Assembly: GCA_902825845.1 (NCBI GenBank)
Contig: CADECM010000073.1
Coordinates: 1 to 32,451, forward strand
DNA length: 32,451 nucleotides
Source of the DNA: an uncultured beta proteobacterium
GTDB lineage: Bacteria; Pseudomonadota; Gammaproteobacteria; Burkholderiales; SG8-41
Direction of reading: 5' to 3'
The position numbers and the translations under genes are program-made. The notes below the pieces were generated by a model. The model saw only the letters and a list, made by a program, of their open reading frames with translations, searched no databases and was not told the DNA's origin. Shown in pieces: positions 1 to 8,084 of the stretch. How positions within the stretch are numbered: position 1 is the stretch's first letter; each line of letters starts with the position of its first letter.

Positions 1-2
1 AT

Positions 3-89
3 ACGATGGCGGCGATTGCCGCACACTTCGATGTGCATTACACGACGGTGAGCCGCCTGGTGAAGGCCTACGAGGCTGCCCGGAAATGA
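3..89 (+). CDS. C-terminal fragment of a RAYT/transposase-like HTH protein (partial)
   Basis: The window opens inside a reading frame that ends with TGA at 87-89. The 28 visible residues include MAAIAAHFDVHYTTVSRLVK, a helix-turn-helix of the type found at the C-terminus of REP-associated tyrosine transposases (RAYT, Y1 transposase family), where 'IAxHFGVHYTTVSR' is typical. Known for the family: RAYTs nick and join single-stranded DNA at REP palindromes. Only the tail is present, so the catalytic HUH/Tyr domain cannot be checked and the gene may be intact or truncated to the left. A different HTH protein remains possible. No GC-rich REP hairpin was seen just downstream; instead an AT-rich repeat copy follows at 125-142. 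Confidence 0.55.
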   Translation, partial: TMAAIAAHFDVHYTTVSRLVKAYEAARK

Positions 90-124
90 CCATGTATGCG
101 CTGGATGCTGATAAATACAATCAT

Positions 125-142
125 TTAAAATCAGATACTTAC
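125..142 (+). repeat. AT-rich dispersed element, copy 1
   Basis: This copy matches the 18-nt core WTAAAAWCAKWTASTTAY exactly, as TTAAAATCAGATACTTAC, inside an AT-rich patch at about 110-150. It lies in the 58-bp convergent gap between the RAYT-like gene and the unknown-function gene on the minus strand. Six further copies occur in the window. Its function is unknown. Confidence 0.6.
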
Positions 143-147
143 GTTTG

Positions 148-1170
148 TTAGGCCGATTCGTATCGGGCATGTACGGCTTTGCTGCCGCCACTCCAGCCGT
201 GACAGATCGCCGTGCACGGTCCCCAGCCGCCGGCCACGATCAACTGCAGATCGTCGGGGTCCTTGATCGCCGGAATAAAACAATCATCATCGTCGGGATC
301 GACTGTGATCGGAAACGCCAGTGCCCGTTCGCGGCGCCAGTTGCCGCCGCCCTTCAAATCGCGCACCTTGCGTCCGGCATGCTCGACCAGCCACGCGTGC
401 ACGTCGGCGCGGCGCATGCCGGCTTTCGCGCAGATCGATGCGTGCTGCGGGCCCATCGCCACCACCATGTCGGATCGCGCATGCATGTTCCACGACCCCA
501 TGGCCACCATCGAGTCCGCGATGCCGGTGAGCAGGCGCAACGGTTCCTGGCTCACATCGTCGAACATCTGGCGCGGACTTTCCACCATCACGCAGGTGAT
601 CACGTCGTCGTCGGGCGCGTACCCCTCGGACACTGACAAGGATTCCCACGGACTGCGTTCGATGTTCTCGGCGATGCACGCGGTGTAGCGCAGGGGCGTG
701 GCAAAGATGGTCGCCGAGGCCACGCCGGCGATGCCGCCGCCGAGGTTCATCAGCAGCAGCCGTATCGCGCGCCCGATCGACGCATTGGCGCGAAAGCCCG
801 GGCCGAAACAGCCGTTGCCGCCGTTGATGCCGATCGTCTGCGCGTACGGCCCGCTGACGATCATCAGCGGCGCCGCCCCGTTCATGGTGCCCTGCACCCC
901 GTTCATGTTGAATTCATCGCGCAGCATCAGCTTGAGCGCGCCCAGCACCACCGGTAGATACGCGGGTTTGCAGCCCGCCATCAGCGCGTGTATGGCCACC
1001 GTGCGCACGTTGGCGGGCTCCATCATCGGCGGGATATGGCCGATCAGTTCGTCGGGGTCGCGGGTGGTGCCGCCGAGCATGCTCGCCACCCGGGCTGCGG
1101 TGGGTGTCACCACGGGCAGGCCGTCGGACCATGCTTTGTCGAGGAAGAATTCGAATTCGTCTACGGGCAT
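148..1170 (-). CDS. Conserved protein of unknown function (UGSC-associated-like)
   Basis: A 340-aa soluble protein with no signal peptide or membrane segment. The N-terminus carries a DGLPVVTPT motif, followed by MAGCKPAYLPVV, a Gly/Asn-rich stretch (INGGNGCFGPGFRANASIGR) and, near the C-terminus, IVAGGWGPCTAICHGW. From memory these features recall a family of uncharacterised proteins that often sit near UGSC (seleno)proteins; the function of that family is not known to me. Several conserved-looking Cys residues (MAGCKP, NGCFG, GPCTAIC) could suggest a redox or metal role, but this is inference. ATG at 1170 is preceded by GAGG with about 9 nt spacing. The gene is divergent from corA-like across a 270-bp gap in which I see no clear promoter. 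Confidence 0.75.
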   Translation of the reverse strand: MPVDEFEFFLDKAWSDGLPVVTPTAARVASMLGGTTRDPDELIGHIPPMMEPANVRTVAIHALMAGCKPAYLPVVLGALKLMLRDEFNMNGVQGTMNGAAPLMIVSGPYAQTIGINGGNGCFGPGFRANASIGRAIRLLLMNLGGGIAGVASATIFATPLRYTACIAENIERSPWESLSVSEGYAPDDDVITCVMVESPRQMFDDVSQEPLRLLTGIADSMVAMGSWNMHARSDMVVAMGPQHASICAKAGMRRADVHAWLVEHAGRKVRDLKGGGNWRRERALAFPITVDPDDDDCFIPAIKDPDDLQLIVAGGWGPCTAICHGWSGGSKAVHARYESA

Positions 1171-1440
1171 GGGTCTAGGCCTCGTGGCAAATCATATCGC
1201 CACGCGCGGCAACCGCAATTGCCTGACATGCTTGCGCGGCTGCGCATGATGCCCGTTGCGTTCGTAACGGCGGCGCGGCGTATGCGCGCGTTGGGGAAAG
1301 AGCATGGCGGCGTTCCGGCGATCGATGGCCTGATCGTATCATTTCCCGTGCGCCGGCCGCGGGCGGCGCCGTTGACGCGTGATATTCTGCGGCGGCGGCG
1401 CGCGCGCGGCGCGCCTGCAACGCCAATCAAGGGATCTGAC

Positions 1441-2409
1441 ATGCTCGTCAATTGCTACGCCTACGAGGAAGGGAAGCGCGTCGCCGATCAGGTGCATCCG
1501 GCCGACATCTCGCGCTATATCGGCCGCCCGGAATGTTTTGTGTGGGTGGCGCTGAAGGATCCCGAGCCGGGTGAATTCGGCCTGCTGGAACAACAGTTCG
1601 GATTGCATGAACTGGCGATCGAGGATGCCAGCCACGGCCACCAGCGCCCGAAAATCGAGGAATACGGCGACTCGCTGTTTGTGGTCCTGCACATGATCGA
1701 GGTCGTCGACAACGAACTGACGGTCGGCGAGGTCGACATTTTTGTCGGCCCCAACTACATCCTGTCGGTGCGCAACCGTGCCGAAAAGGGCTTTGCGGAA
1801 GTGCGTGCGCGCTGCGAACGCGAGCCCGACCTGCTGCGTCTGGGATCGGGTTTCGTGCTGTACGCGCTGATGGATGCGGTGGTCGACCGCTACATGCCGG
1901 TGATGGATGCACTGGACAGCGAGCTCGAGCAGCTCGAAGGGCGCATGTTCAGCGGCGGCGCCGCGCGCGCCAACATCGAAGCCATGTATGCCCTGAAGCA
2001 GAAACTGATGGTGCTCAAGCACGCGGTGGCGCCGCTGCTCGAAGGCGTGGGCAAGCTCTATGGTGGCCGCGTGCCGAAGCTTTGTGCCGGCACGCAGGAA
2101 TACTACCGCGACGTGTACGACCATCTGATGCGCATCAACCAGTCGATCGACGCCCTGCGCGAGATGGTGACCACCGCGCTGTCGGTCACCCTGTCGCTGA
2201 TCACGGTCGCCGAAAACGAGACCACCAAGCGTCTGGCGTCGTGGGCCGCGCTGGTGGCGGTGCCGACCATGGTGGCGGGCATCTACGGCATGAATTTCAA
2301 AGTGATGCCCGAGTTGAACTGGAGCTTCGGCTATCCGCTGGCGGTGGCGGTGATGGTGGTTATCGATGTCGTTCTGTATTTCCGCTTTCGCCGCGCCGGC
2401 TGGCTGTAG
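1441..2409 (+). CDS. corA: CorA-family magnesium/cobalt transporter
   Basis: 322 aa. It is read as a CorA (MIT superfamily) inner-membrane Mg2+ channel: a long cytoplasmic N-terminal alpha/beta domain, a helical stalk rich in E/L (MDALDSELEQLEGRM), then two C-terminal transmembrane helices. The signature YGMNF, the pore-entrance motif of the family, closes the first helix near residue 290, and the protein ends with a short basic tail (FRFRRAGWL). Length is close to the family's usual 310-350 aa. ATG at 1441 is chosen because AAGGGA lies 6-7 nt upstream and the N-terminus LVNCYAYEEGK fits family members; the frame is open further upstream (to 988), but that part has no CorA character. The gene is convergent with the CoA-transferase, with only 5 bp between stops. 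CorA-like subfamilies also transport Co2+/Ni2+, so substrate is inferred. Confidence 0.9.
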   Translation: MLVNCYAYEEGKRVADQVHPADISRYIGRPECFVWVALKDPEPGEFGLLEQQFGLHELAIEDASHGHQRPKIEEYGDSLFVVLHMIEVVDNELTVGEVDIFVGPNYILSVRNRAEKGFAEVRARCEREPDLLRLGSGFVLYALMDAVVDRYMPVMDALDSELEQLEGRMFSGGAARANIEAMYALKQKLMVLKHAVAPLLEGVGKLYGGRVPKLCAGTQEYYRDVYDHLMRINQSIDALREMVTTALSVTLSLITVAENETTKRLASWAALVAVPTMVAGIYGMNFKVMPELNWSFGYPLAVAVMVVIDVVLYFRFRRAGWL

Positions 2410-2414
2410 GGCGG

Positions 2415-4802
2415 CTACGGGGCGGCAGGCGGCAGCGGTTCCAGCGGTTCCGAGCCAACCACCTGGTCCGCGCGCAGTTGCATGATCGCCGCGGCGTCGT
2501 AACCCAGTTCCCCCAGCAGCGCATCGGTGTGCTGCCCCGCCAATACCCCTGCGCCGCAGTGCGGCGGACTGTCGGAAAAGTGCAGCAGAGGGCCATGGCG
2601 CAGATAGCGGCCGTAGCGCGCGTGCTCGCGCGCCAGCGCAAAGCCGTTGGCCTGCACGTGCGCGTCACCCAGCCAGAAATCGCCGGCAACCCCGCCATCG
2701 GCGCGCACGCAGCCGGTGCCGGCGCGGCTGAGTTGCGTTTCCCATAGCTCGGCATGGGCGCCGAGGAACGCGGGCGCCAGTGCCGCGGCCAGCGCGGTAT
2801 CGTTGGCGCGGCGGCCATCCTGATCGACGAAGCGCGGATCGTGCGCCAGCGCCGCAAGGCCCATGACGCGGCACAGGGCCGTGAATTCGGCATCCCCGTC
2901 CACTGCCAGAAACACCCAGCTGTCGCGGCAGGGATAGAGGCGGTACAACGCGTGCAGGCCATACAGGCCGGTGTCGGCCTGTTGCCGGGGCGGCTTGCCG
3001 GCGTAGCGCACGGCATCATCGAAGTTGGCGTAGACATTGGCCAGCATCATGTTGACGTTGACGCGCTGTCCGATGCCAAAACGCTCCGCCGTGAACAAGC
3101 CCATCAGCGCGGCGGTGGCCACCAGCATCGAGGTGCTGGGGTCGGGATTGACTTCATTGGCGCGCATCAGGCGGCGCGCGGTGTCGGCCAGCGTTGCCCT
3201 ATCCGTGCCATCCGCGCCGTCCGCGGCGGGCATGCCGGCGCCCGCCTGGTGCAGGGCACCGCCGCACTGGGCACCGGCGATCGGGTGCGAGCAGGGGCGC
3301 TGCGCGCCGGGGGATTTCGGGTCATAGCCGTTGGCGGAGAGCCACACCACTTTGGGATTGAAACCGCGCGCTCGCTCGTAACCGAAGCCGAGTTTGTCCG
3401 GCACGCCGGGGCGAAAATTGTGAGCGATGAGATCCGCCTTGGGCAGCAGCCGGTCGAGGATCTCGCGGCCCCGCGGCGATTTGAGTTCGATGCAGATCGA
3501 TTCCTTGCCGACGTTGTACTTGACCGCGCCCAGACCCAGCGCCAGGGCGCCGCCGACACGGCGGCCCGGATCGCCGCCGATGGGTTCGATCTTGATCACG
3601 CGCGCGCCGAGGTCCGCCAGCATCGAACAGCCGAGCGGCGTGGCGATGATGCTGGCGAATTCCAGCACCGTGATGCCGGCCAACGGCGGGCCGCCGGCGA
3701 TGGGCCGCCGCGGCGAGGTGAAATGGACGGCGCGCGCGGCGGCGGCCGGCGGCGTCGCGCCCGTGCGCGCCGGCGTGGCCTCCAGCGCGGCCGCGGGACC
3801 GAGCCAGCGCACCGTGCCCAGCGTAGGATGCCGGCCGTCCACCACGTCGCCCGCCAGCACCAGGTCGGGATCGTCCAGCGCCTGTTGCGTGGTCTGATAC
3901 GGCGCGGCCGCCACGTTGCCGTTGTCGCGGAACAGGTCCAGCCACTGCGCCGCCGGACGTTCGCGCATGCGCGCCAGCATTGCCGCGCGCACCTGTTCGA
4001 TGGTGTGCGCGGGCCACGTGGCATTGGGCTTGCCGCGGACTTCGGGCGGAGGCACGTCGGCCAGTCCGGTCACCTTGAGATAGTTGCGGAACAGGTGATC
4101 CAGCAGGTTTCCCAGTTGCAGCCACTTGCCGTCCTGCCCCTGTACCGGCTGGTACGGCAGCGTGTGCTGCTTCGCCGCCGGTGGATCGGGCGGCAGCAGG
4201 TGCGGATAGCGCGTTTCGAACTGCGCGCGCACCAGTCCCTGCGTGTCGTAGGGAATCATGCCCTGCAGCAGGCTCGTTTCGATGCGTTCACCGCAGCCGT
4301 TGCGGGCGCGGCTCATCAACGCTGCGAGTATGCCCTGCACGGCGATCTGCGCAGTGCCAAAGGTCGCCACCTGCACGGCGGCATAGGCCGGGCCGGGGCG
4401 CGGCGCTTGTCCTTCGAACAGGGCCATGCGCCCGCTTTTCGCCGCGACCAGGCCTTCGCGCATGGGATAGCGCGCGTACGGGCCGCGTGTGCCCCAGCCG
4501 GAAATATTCAGATGAATCTGCCGTGCGGCGCGGCGCGGTGCGGCGTCATCCGGACCCAGCGTCGTCAGCAGCACATCCGCGTCTGCCAGGGCTTGCTCGT
4601 ACTCGCTGCCGCCCGCCGCGTCCAGCACGTGCTTGCCGCGCAGCAGCATCGGCGCCGCCGGATGGCTGCTGAGCGCCTTGCCCGGCACGGCAACCACCGT
4701 GGCGCCAAAATCGGCCAGCACCATGCTGGCCAGTGCCGCGGCAGGATGCCGGCCGATATCCAGTACACGCAGTCCAGCCAGTGGCGGATCATGTTGCGTC
4801 AC
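2415..4802 (-). CDS. Tandem family III CoA-transferase (CaiB/BaiF type, two-domain)
   Basis: 795 aa, about twice the usual 380-400 aa of a family III CoA-transferase, because two CaiB/BaiF modules are fused. The first runs from about residue 8 (LAGLRVLDIGRHPAAALASM) to about 345; the second starts near 370 (PPLAGITVLEFASIIATPLG) with the classic LADLGARVIKIEP nucleotide-loop segment. The second half keeps an Asp in a plausible catalytic position (NPDPSTSMLVATAALMGL), corresponding to the Asp that forms the acyl-aspartyl intermediate in formyl-CoA transferase. The first half reads VATFGTAQIAVQGILAALM at the equivalent place, with no obvious Asp. The start is GTG at 4802, with GGAAAGG about 11 nt upstream. 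It is probably co-transcribed with the 74-aa gene 30 bp upstream. The acyl substrate cannot be told from sequence. Confidence 0.88.
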   Translation of the reverse strand: MTQHDPPLAGLRVLDIGRHPAAALASMVLADFGATVVAVPGKALSSHPAAPMLLRGKHVLDAAGGSEYEQALADADVLLTTLGPDDAAPRRAARQIHLNISGWGTRGPYARYPMREGLVAAKSGRMALFEGQAPRPGPAYAAVQVATFGTAQIAVQGILAALMSRARNGCGERIETSLLQGMIPYDTQGLVRAQFETRYPHLLPPDPPAAKQHTLPYQPVQGQDGKWLQLGNLLDHLFRNYLKVTGLADVPPPEVRGKPNATWPAHTIEQVRAAMLARMRERPAAQWLDLFRDNGNVAAAPYQTTQQALDDPDLVLAGDVVDGRHPTLGTVRWLGPAAALEATPARTGATPPAAAARAVHFTSPRRPIAGGPPLAGITVLEFASIIATPLGCSMLADLGARVIKIEPIGGDPGRRVGGALALGLGAVKYNVGKESICIELKSPRGREILDRLLPKADLIAHNFRPGVPDKLGFGYERARGFNPKVVWLSANGYDPKSPGAQRPCSHPIAGAQCGGALHQAGAGMPAADGADGTDRATLADTARRLMRANEVNPDPSTSMLVATAALMGLFTAERFGIGQRVNVNMMLANVYANFDDAVRYAGKPPRQQADTGLYGLHALYRLYPCRDSWVFLAVDGDAEFTALCRVMGLAALAHDPRFVDQDGRRANDTALAAALAPAFLGAHAELWETQLSRAGTGCVRADGGVAGDFWLGDAHVQANGFALAREHARYGRYLRHGPLLHFSDSPPHCGAGVLAGQHTDALLGELGYDAAAIMQLRADQVVGSEPLEPLPPAAP

Positions 4803-4832
4803 GCGAAAAGCCTTTCCGTCATCAATGGTCGG

Positions 4833-5057
4833 TTACTTCTTTTTCGGCCAGTCGTCTTCGTCGGTGATGATGTTGATGACCCGCGTGCGCTTGGGCCCGG
4901 CATAATGCTCCATCTGCACCAGCACCGGAAACAGTTCCGCAAGCCGGGCACGCGCCTTGGCTTCGTCGTCAAAACGCAGCAGCTCGCCGTTGGCGCCTTT
5001 TACGTCATGCCACACGCGCGCATCGTTGTCGTCGTCCTGCACCTGCAGTTTGAACAT
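4833..5057 (-). CDS. Small conserved hypothetical protein, 74 aa
   Basis: A small acidic, soluble protein starting MFKLQVQDDDNDARVWHDVK and ending EDDWPKKK. It has no signal peptide, membrane segment or Cys. The N-terminal half looks like a short beta-rich fold with alternating charged residues; the middle (FDDEAKARARLAELFP) is an amphipathic helix. I do not recognise a named domain. ATG at 5057 is preferred because ACGGAG lies about 8 nt upstream; the longer open frame upstream runs through AT-rich intergenic DNA and has no protein-like character. It lies 30 bp upstream of the CoA-transferase start and probably shares its transcript. Confidence 0.7.
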   Translation of the reverse strand: MFKLQVQDDDNDARVWHDVKGANGELLRFDDEAKARARLAELFPVLVQMEHYAGPKRTRVINIITDEDDWPKKK

Positions 5058-5114
5058 CGGCGTTGCTCCGTCCAGGGCATGGCCGTGCCGCAGGCCATGA
5101 CGGGCTGAAAATTT

Positions 5115-5132
5115 ATAAACTATTATTTTTAA
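5115..5132 (-). repeat. AT-rich dispersed element, copy 2 (divergent)
   Basis: On the minus strand this reads TTAAAAATAATAGTTTAT. It aligns with the core WTAAAAWCAKWTASTTAY only if one base is deleted and one inserted, so it is the weakest of the seven copies. It lies in the 247-bp gap between the RlpA-like gene and the 74-aa gene, about 60 bp upstream of the latter, inside a longer AT-rich run (about 5106-5145). Confidence 0.35.
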
Positions 5133-5304
5133 ACGATATTTTTTGAACTCCTGCAGCGGGCCGCAAGCTCTGTTACGCCTCGTCCGGCGCGTTCCATGCA
5201 CTGCGTGCCGCGGTGCCGGACGTCTTAAGCACCCACAATCAGGAGGCAAACGCTCAAGCGCACCATCATAGCCCAGTTCACGCGGCCCAAGGATAAGGAC
5301 TGCT

Positions 5305-5835
5305 CTACCGTCCCGGTACGCGCTTGAACGGCTCGTCGCCAACGGATGGCGTGCGCGATGCGCCGAGTACTTCGAACCGCGCTTGCGCAAGCCCGGCGCT
5401 CAGCATGCCCAGCAAATGCGCGGCGCCGGCCGAGAGGTCGGCCACGCGGCTCGCAACAAAGGGCCCGCGATCATTCACGCGCACCACCACGCTGTGGTTA
5501 TTGCGCAGGTTGGTGACGCGCACCAGTGTGCCGAACGCGAGCGTCTTGTGCGCCATGGTTAGCGTTGCCGGATCAAAGCGCTCGCCGCTGGCGGTGCGGC
5601 GGCCGGCAAACTCGCGCCCGTAGTAGGACACCATGCCATGGAAAGTGTCGGCGACTGCCGCCGCGGCATGCACGACAGCGGCCGCGGCCTGTGCCACTGG
5701 TGACTCGGTCGGCACACTGGACGGTTCCGCGGCAACGTCGGTGGCAGCAGTCTCATCGGCGTCCTGCGCCGCGGCGGCAAACGAACAACTTAGCGTCAGA
5801 GCCATCAGGCTCCATGTCAGCAGTCGAATCAACAT
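5305..5835 (-). CDS. rlpA: RlpA-like septal ring lytic transglycosylase family protein
   Basis: 176 aa. Residues 1-23 form an export signal (MLIRLLTWSLMALTLSCSFA). RlpA is usually a lipoprotein, but TLSC is a poor lipobox and an AAAAQ signal-peptidase I site follows, so the anchoring is unclear. After an Ala-rich linker, the double-psi beta-barrel domain runs from GMVSYYG (about residue 67) to the C-terminus, with the hallmark segments GREFAGRRTASGERFDP, AFGTLVRVTNL and VVVRVNDRGPF. Known for RlpA: binding or cleavage of peptide-poor glycan at the septum. There is no SPOR domain, which many longer RlpA proteins carry at the C-terminus, so septal targeting may differ. ATG 5835 gives the signal peptide; no strong ribosome site was seen. 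Confidence 0.85.
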   Translation of the reverse strand: MLIRLLTWSLMALTLSCSFAAAAQDADETAATDVAAEPSSVPTESPVAQAAAAVVHAAAAVADTFHGMVSYYGREFAGRRTASGERFDPATLTMAHKTLAFGTLVRVTNLRNNHSVVVRVNDRGPFVASRVADLSAGAAHLLGMLSAGLAQARFEVLGASRTPSVGDEPFKRVPGR

Positions 5836-6080
5836 GGACCGGTTCAGGTGTTGTGCGGGAGCGCGGATTGTAGCGCGTTTCGCCGCGCGAACGGGGCACC
5901 CGGCACGCCAATGGCGCGCGGCGTGCCCGCGGCGCCGGCAGCGGTATTTGTTCACTTGACAAATCCACAAGGCGTCGCGGCGCCAGCGGTGCCTGCAGAA
6001 AAGCGATATGCTTTACCCCGCAGTGGATCGCATGCGATGCTGAACAGGCGGTGACCGTGATGTCTAACGAGGAGAAAAAG

Positions 6081-7070
6081 ATGCTGGACAGGCAATTCGC
6101 CTCTCGGCTGGCGCTGGCCGGCGTGGCGCTGCTGGCGATGACGCCGGGTGCCAATGCACAAAGCGGCGTGCCCGGCTATCCGGCCAAGCCGATTCGCATC
6201 CTGGTGCCGTTCTCTCCGGGAGGTGGTGCCGACCTGATGGCGCGGCTGGTCACGGTGCGCATGAGCGACAAGCTGGGTCAGCCGATGGTGGTGGATAACC
6301 GCCCCGCGGCCAGCGGCATTGTGGCCACCGAACTCGCGGCGCGCGCCAGTCCCGATGGCTACACGCTGCTTACCAGCACCAGCGGACACGCCGCGTATCC
6401 CTGGCTGCGCAGCAAACTGCCCTTCGACGTGCGCAAGGATTTCGAATTCGTGACGCAGGCCACGTTGTCGCCGCTGGTGATCGTGGTACACCCGTCGGTG
6501 CCGGCAAAAACCATGCAGGAATTCATCAGCCATGCGCGCAGCAACCCGGGGAAAATGAACTATGGTTCGTCGGGGCCGGGCGGTCCGCCGCACATTGCCG
6601 GAGAGATGTTGAATTCAATGGCAAAGATCAACCTCACCCACATCGTCTACAAGGGCGTGGCGCCGGCGCTGACGGCAGCGATCGGCAACGAAGTGCAGAT
6701 GACGTTTACCAATCTGTTTTCGGGCCAGCCGCATATCAAGGGCGGACGCCTGCGCGTGCTGGCCATCACCAGCACGAAGCGGTTGCAGGTCGAGCCCCAA
6801 TGGCCGACGGTGGCCGAATCCGGCGTGCCGGGCTACGAGGCCAGCATCTGGTACGGGTTCATGCTGCCGGCCGGCACGCCGAAGAATATTGTCAACGTGC
6901 TCAATCGCGAGATCACCGCAATTCTGCGGCTGCCCGACGTGTCGCAAACCTTTGTGCGCCAGGGCGGCGAGGTCATCGCCAGCAGTTCGCAGGAATTCCG
7001 CAATGCATTTGAGCGGGACGTGGAACGTCTGGGCAAGGTCATCCGCGAGGCCGGCATCAAGGTGGAGTGA
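6081..7070 (+). CDS. Bug-family (tripartite tricarboxylate) periplasmic binding receptor
   Basis: 329 aa. A cleavable signal peptide (residues about 1-27, ending PGANAQ) is followed by the Bug signature YPAKPIRILVPFSPGGGADLMARL, here written as two adjoining parts YPAKPIRILVPF and SPGGGADLMARL. The later blocks DGYTLLTSTSGHA, MNYGSSGPGGPPH and MPAGTPKNIVN-like LPAGTPKNIVN are also typical. Members bind organic acids or other small molecules outside the inner membrane; many are orphans without a TctAB transporter, as here. ATG 6081 is chosen over the in-frame ATG 6060 because GAGGAG (6069-6074) sits 6 nt upstream and the signal peptide then begins cleanly. The dioxygenase gene starts 6 bp after the stop and an MFS transporter follows, suggesting a shared substrate. 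Confidence 0.9.
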   Translation: MLDRQFASRLALAGVALLAMTPGANAQSGVPGYPAKPIRILVPFSPGGGADLMARLVTVRMSDKLGQPMVVDNRPAASGIVATELAARASPDGYTLLTSTSGHAAYPWLRSKLPFDVRKDFEFVTQATLSPLVIVVHPSVPAKTMQEFISHARSNPGKMNYGSSGPGGPPHIAGEMLNSMAKINLTHIVYKGVAPALTAAIGNEVQMTFTNLFSGQPHIKGGRLRVLAITSTKRLQVEPQWPTVAESGVPGYEASIWYGFMLPAGTPKNIVNVLNREITAILRLPDVSQTFVRQGGEVIASSSQEFRNAFERDVERLGKVIREAGIKVE

Positions 7071-7076
7071 ATCGCG

Positions 7077-7958
7077 ATGCTTGAAATAATACCCAGCGGC
7101 AAAATCCTCGGCGCGACCGTGGCGGGGCTGGATCTCGGGCAGCCGCTGAATGACGCCGATTTCGGCGCGGTACGCAGTGCGCTCGGCGAGTATGGCGTGC
7201 TGCGCTTTCCGAAACAACAACTTACCGCGCAGCAGGTGGCGACCTTCAGTGCGCGCTTTGGCAAACTCGAAATCAACGTTGCCAATGCCTTTCAGGTTGC
7301 GGGCCTGCCCGAGGTGATGGTGCTGTCGAACATGGTCGAAAACGGCAAGCCCATCGGCATGTCCGATGCCGGTCAGAGCTGGCACACGGATATGTCGTAC
7401 AGCCGGACCATTGCCTTTGCCAATGTGCTCTACGGCATCCGCATTCCGCGCCGCAATGGCCGGACGCTGGGCAATACCGAATTCTGCAGCATGCATGCGG
7501 CGTATGACGGCCTGCCCGGCGACCTCAAACGGCGTCTCGAGGGCAAAACCGTGCTGCACGATTTCAACAAGTTCTGGGAGATGATGCGGCGCGAGAAAGG
7601 CAGTCCGCGCCCGCCGCTCACCGACGCGCAGCGCAAGGCGAAGCCGCCGGTGTCGCATCCGATTTTTCTTGAACATCCGCTGACGGGACGCAAAGTGCTG
7701 TATGCCAATCCCGGCTATTCCATGCGCATCAACGAGTTACCGCAAACGGAGAGCGACGAAATCCTGGCGTTCTTGTTCGAGCACCAGACCCAGCCCGCCT
7801 ACCGCTACGCCCACGTATGGGAGGAAGGCGATCTCATGCTGTGGGAAGACATCGGCACCATACACAATGCCGTCGCCGACTATGGGCCTGATGAGCCGCG
7901 CCTGATCCAGCGTTGTCAGGTGATGGCGAGCGCTTTCGGAGAGCATTTCGCGCAATAA
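7077..7958 (+). CDS. TauD/TfdA-family Fe(II)/2-oxoglutarate dioxygenase
   Basis: 293 aa. The iron-binding triad is visible: H103 and D105 in SWHTDMSY, and the distal His H263 in TIHNAVADY, with the 2-oxoglutarate-binding Arg likely R279 in RLIQR. The N-terminus (LGATVAGLDLGQPL) matches the usual start of the TauD fold. Family members hydroxylate taurine, alkyl sulfates, 2,4-D or related acids, so the substrate is open. ATG 7077 follows GGAG (7064-7067) with 9 nt spacing and only 6 bp separate it from the Bug gene, so the two are surely co-transcribed. A Bug receptor next to a TauD enzyme suggests capture and oxidative attack on the same carboxylate or sulfonate. Confidence 0.88.
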   Translation: MLEIIPSGKILGATVAGLDLGQPLNDADFGAVRSALGEYGVLRFPKQQLTAQQVATFSARFGKLEINVANAFQVAGLPEVMVLSNMVENGKPIGMSDAGQSWHTDMSYSRTIAFANVLYGIRIPRRNGRTLGNTEFCSMHAAYDGLPGDLKRRLEGKTVLHDFNKFWEMMRREKGSPRPPLTDAQRKAKPPVSHPIFLEHPLTGRKVLYANPGYSMRINELPQTESDEILAFLFEHQTQPAYRYAHVWEEGDLMLWEDIGTIHNAVADYGPDEPRLIQRCQVMASAFGEHFAQ

Positions 7959-8084
7959 CGGGGTTCGCGCGCCCGGCCCGCGCCGCGTGCGGCAGCGCCG
8001 CGCCCATGCTTCGGCCCGCGCCGTAACACTTTTGTTCGCATCCGCTCATAGTGTCGCAGTGGATGACTTGATGGGTAACGACTG

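Noticed and set aside
1184..1199. AAATCATAT as an eighth AT-rich element
   Set aside because: Only nine bases fit and the flanks are GC-rich, unlike the seven accepted copies.
2754..5108. Open frame of 784 codons antisense to the CoA-transferase
   Set aside because: It is Arg/His/Gly-rich without domain motifs, while the opposite strand encodes clear CaiB/BaiF domains. Long antisense frames are expected at this GC content.
5956..5961. Perfect TTGACA as a -35 box for the first Bug gene
   Set aside because: No -10 hexamer lies 16-18 bp downstream; the spacer and the following DNA are GC-rich.
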